DNA of 7,029 bases, taken from NCBI GenBank assembly GCA_003446775.1, contig DMCH01000076.1, positions 7,169 through 14,197 on the forward strand, written 5' to 3'. Below the pieces are notes generated by a model. It saw nothing but the letters and a program-made list of their open reading frames with translations, ran no database searches and had not been told where the DNA came from. Source of the DNA: Chloroflexota bacterium (lineage in GTDB: Bacteria > Chloroflexota > Dormibacteria > Dormibacterales > Dormibacteraceae). The position numbers and the translations under genes were made by a program. Position 1 is the stretch's first letter; every line of letters begins with the position of its first letter. Positions 5,363-7,029 of this stretch are shown piece after piece.

Positions 5363-6359
5363 GGCCGTTAATGGTGCCGATTCTGGACGCCGGGTAGGGT
5401 GACGAGGCCAGTGCGACCTCGAATGCGGCCGCGTTTTCAGGCGGGATAGCGACGAGCAGGCCGCCGCTGGTCTGTGCGTCGCACAGCATCATCTGGTCCA
5501 GCGTTGCGGTGTCCCCCCAATCGACCTGGTCGCGATAGGCGTCGTAGTTGCGCCGGCTGCCACTGGGAAAAAGGTCGCGTTCCGCCAGGTCGCGGACGCC
5601 CTCGGCGAATGGGACCGCGCGCAGTTCGATGTCGGCGCCTCCCGCGAGATTCGCGAGGTGCCCGATGAGCCCATAACCGGTGACATCCGTGGCTGCGGTC
5701 GCGCCAGCCGCGATCATCGCCTCGGATGCGAGGCGGTTCAGGGTCGACATGACCTCGATCATCCGCCGCTCCAGGGCCGGCGGGCAGAGCCCGCGCTTGA
5801 TGGCCGTCGCCACCAGCCCGGAGCCGAGGGGTTTGGTGAGGAAGAGGACGTCGCCGCGGTGCGCGCCCTCGTGGCCGACGATGCGATCCGGATGCACCTC
5901 ACCGATCACGGCATAACCGAACTTCGGCTCCGCATCGTCGATCGAGTGGCCGCCCACGACGGCGATCCCCGCTTCCGACATCTTCCCGGCGCCCCCCGCG
6001 ACGATCTTCTCCAGCAGGCCGGTGCTCAGCTTCTCGCGCGGGAAGGCGGTGATACCAAGCGCGAACAGCGGTCGCGCGCCCACCGCGTAGACGTCGCTGA
6101 GGGAATTGGCCGCTGCGATCGCGCCGAAATCGGCAGGGTCGTCGACGATGGGCGTGAAGAAATCCACGGTCGCGACCAGCGCGCGATCGTGCGCGATTCG
6201 ATAGACGGCCGCGTCATCGCGCGATGACGCCGCAGTCAGCACGTTGGGGTCGACGATCGGGGGCAGAGCCCCGAGTACCTGCCCTAGCTCCACCGGGCTG
6301 AGCTTGCAGGCTCAACCGGCCCCGTGGCTGTACTCCGTCAATCGCAGTGGTGAGTCCAT
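5337..6359 (-). CDS. selD: Selenophosphate synthetase, itself a selenoprotein (in-frame TGA)
   Basis: Makes selenophosphate from selenide and ATP, the selenium donor for selenocysteine and for selenouridine in tRNA. Starting at ATG 6359-6357 gives MDSPLRLTEYSHGAG, then TGA (6314-6312), then ACKLSPVELGQVL in the same frame. E. coli SelD reads QYSHGAGCGCK here, so the TGA sits exactly at the catalytic Cys17 position and is read as selenocysteine 16, with Cys18 and Lys19 following. The product has 340 residues (E. coli 347). Downstream motifs are intact: SRDDAAVY (46-53), TVDFFTPIVDDP (64-75), VGGHSIDDAEP (135-145), ATDVTGYGLIGHL (223-235) and CDAQTSGGLL (293-302). A conventional caller would stop at TGA and start at GTG 6293, losing the active site. 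The start lies 10 bases after the peptidase stop, with AGGGG directly before it. The C-terminus overlaps the amidase start. Confidence 0.95.
6277..6311 (-). promoter_or_regulatory. Bacterial SECIS hairpin after the selD UGA
   Basis: Directly after the TGA, GCCTGC (6311-6306) pairs with GCAGGT (6282-6277, one G-U pair). Inside it, AGCTC (6304-6300) pairs with GAGCT (6290-6286). The apical loop AGCCCGGTG (6299-6291) carries GGT about 18-20 bases after the TGA. Bacterial SECIS elements are stem-loops inside the coding region with a conserved G or GU in the apical loop at about this distance, bound by SelB. A small asymmetric internal loop (one A opposite AGG) separates the stems. Confidence 0.8.
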
Positions 6360-6369
6360 CCCCTAAGTA

Positions 6370-7029
6370 TCAGCCGCGGTATCTCATGGCGGCTTCGTAG
6401 ACACACTCGGCGCCGAACTCGAGCGCACTGACAGGAACGCGCTCGTCGGCCGCATGGATCGTGGGCGATGAGTTGAAGTCCGGCGGAATGTTGAGCGGCA
6501 GGAAACCATACGTGCGGATCCCCAGCCGTGCGAAATGACGCGCATCTGTGCCGCCGGTGACGAGGGAGGGCACGGGCACGCAGCCCGAGTCGGCCTCCTT
6601 CAGCACCGATGCAAAGAGGTCGAACTGGGAGAGGTCGACCTCAGGTTGCGCGGGTCCCACGAGCAGGACCTCGATCTCCGGCTCCGATCCGACCACCTCA
6701 CGCAGCTCTCGCACCATGTCCTCCGGCCCGAACCCCGGCAGAAGGCGGCCGTCCAGCTGCACCTGAACCTCACTTGGGATGACGTTGATCTTCAGGCCCC
6801 CGCTGACGATCGTGGCATTGACGGTGTTGTGCAGGGCCGCGTCGAGCCCGCGACTCAGGGCGCCCAGCTCCGCGAGCGCGGCGTCGGTCCGCGCGGGATC
6901 CAGAAGTGCCCCGATTCGACTTTTCAAGGGCTCGGCGAGGGCGTCGCGCATGCCCTCGAGCTGGTGGCGGACAGGTGTCGTGATGTGGACCGGCAGGCGA
7001 CCGGCGTCGAGCCTGGTCAGCAGCTCGCC
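6370..7029 (-). CDS. M20-family peptidase/deacylase, C-terminal part
   Basis: The gene runs off the right edge; 219 residues and the stop are visible, about half of a usual M20 enzyme (400-480). The frame is open from the edge, so the ATG at 6951 is internal. The visible part holds the dimerisation (lid) domain with HNTVNATIVSGGLKINVIPS (about 67-86) and VQVQLDGRLLPG, a classic M20 signature. The end of the catalytic domain follows, with TGGTDARHFARLGIRTYGF (158 onward) and PTIHAADERVPV, whose His192 is the expected C-terminal metal ligand. The N-terminal HxD and other zinc ligands lie outside the window. M20 enzymes include carboxypeptidases, acetylornithine and succinyl-diaminopimelate deacylases and N-acyl amino acid hydrolases. 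The sequence resembles the carboxypeptidase/acylase branch, but the substrate is not clear. selD follows after 10 bases. Confidence 0.9.
   Translation of the reverse strand, partial: GELLTRLDAGRLPVHITTPVRHQLEGMRDALAEPLKSRIGALLDPARTDAALAELGALSRGLDAALHNTVNATIVSGGLKINVIPSEVQVQLDGRLLPGFGPEDMVRELREVVGSEPEIEVLLVGPAQPEVDLSQFDLFASVLKEADSGCVPVPSLVTGGTDARHFARLGIRTYGFLPLNIPPDFNSSPTIHAADERVPVSALEFGAECVYEAAMRYRG

Noticed and set aside
3575..5371. A 598-codon open frame on the plus strand
   Set aside because: It lies antisense to the amidase and rsmD, which have complete family motifs. Its own translation is Arg/Ala/Gly-rich with no recognisable domain, as expected for antisense frames in GC-rich DNA.
6312..6314. 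selD as a pseudogene broken by a nonsense codon
   Set aside because: The TGA falls exactly on the catalytic Cys position, homology continues in frame on both sides, and a SECIS-like hairpin follows. Selenocysteine explains all three.

Overview
This is a GC-rich bacterial window in which every supported gene lies on the minus strand, read from the right edge to the left. Genes are close together or overlap, so the whole window looks like one long transcription unit or a few coupled ones. The block rsmD, coaD, a coiled-coil protein related to mycobacterial Rv2927c, rpmF, fabD, acpP and rnc is a housekeeping arrangement seen in Actinomycetota, Chloroflexota and related Terrabacteria lineages (for example Candidatus Dormibacterota). 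I infer that kind of organism at moderate to low confidence. The organism also appears to make selenoproteins.

Right part (about 3992-7029): the C-terminal half of an M20-family peptidase or deacylase, then selD, then an amidase-signature hydrolase whose start overlaps the end of selD by 26 bases. A canonical-start reading of selD begins at 6293 and loses the catalytic N-terminus. Reading from ATG at 6359 through an in-frame TGA (6312-6314) restores the SelD active-site motif, with selenocysteine (residue 16) where Escherichia coli SelD has Cys17. A hairpin fitting a bacterial SECIS follows directly. The selenophosphate synthetase is therefore probably a selenoprotein, which implies selA, selB and selC elsewhere in the genome.

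Middle part (2277-3990): rsmD (16S rRNA methyltransferase, TTG start just after the amidase stop), coaD (phosphopantetheine adenylyltransferase, ATGA overlap with rsmD), a 160-residue coiled-coil protein and rpmF (59 residues, ribosomal protein L32). Left part (89-2220): fabD and acpP for fatty-acid synthesis and rnc (RNase III). A hairpin-rich 70-base spacer follows rnc, and a new gene, possibly mutM, may start at the left edge.

The second unusual feature is start-codon choice. The coiled-coil gene and rnc both have homologous coding sequence well upstream of their first ATG/GTG/TTG codon, and neither has a canonical in-frame start there. Each instead has an ATA codon that overlaps the stop codon of the gene before it (ATAA at the end of coaD, ATAG at the end of acpP), preceded by an AGGAG Shine-Dalgarno sequence. 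This suggests AUA initiation coupled to termination, used twice in one operon.

The functions fit a growth-linked operon: coenzyme A synthesis (coaD) supplies the 4'-phosphopantetheine donor for ACP, fabD loads malonyl groups onto ACP, and rsmD, rpmF and rnc serve ribosome and rRNA maturation. selD, the amidase and the peptidase are less expected neighbours. No mobile element, CRISPR array or tRNA was found.
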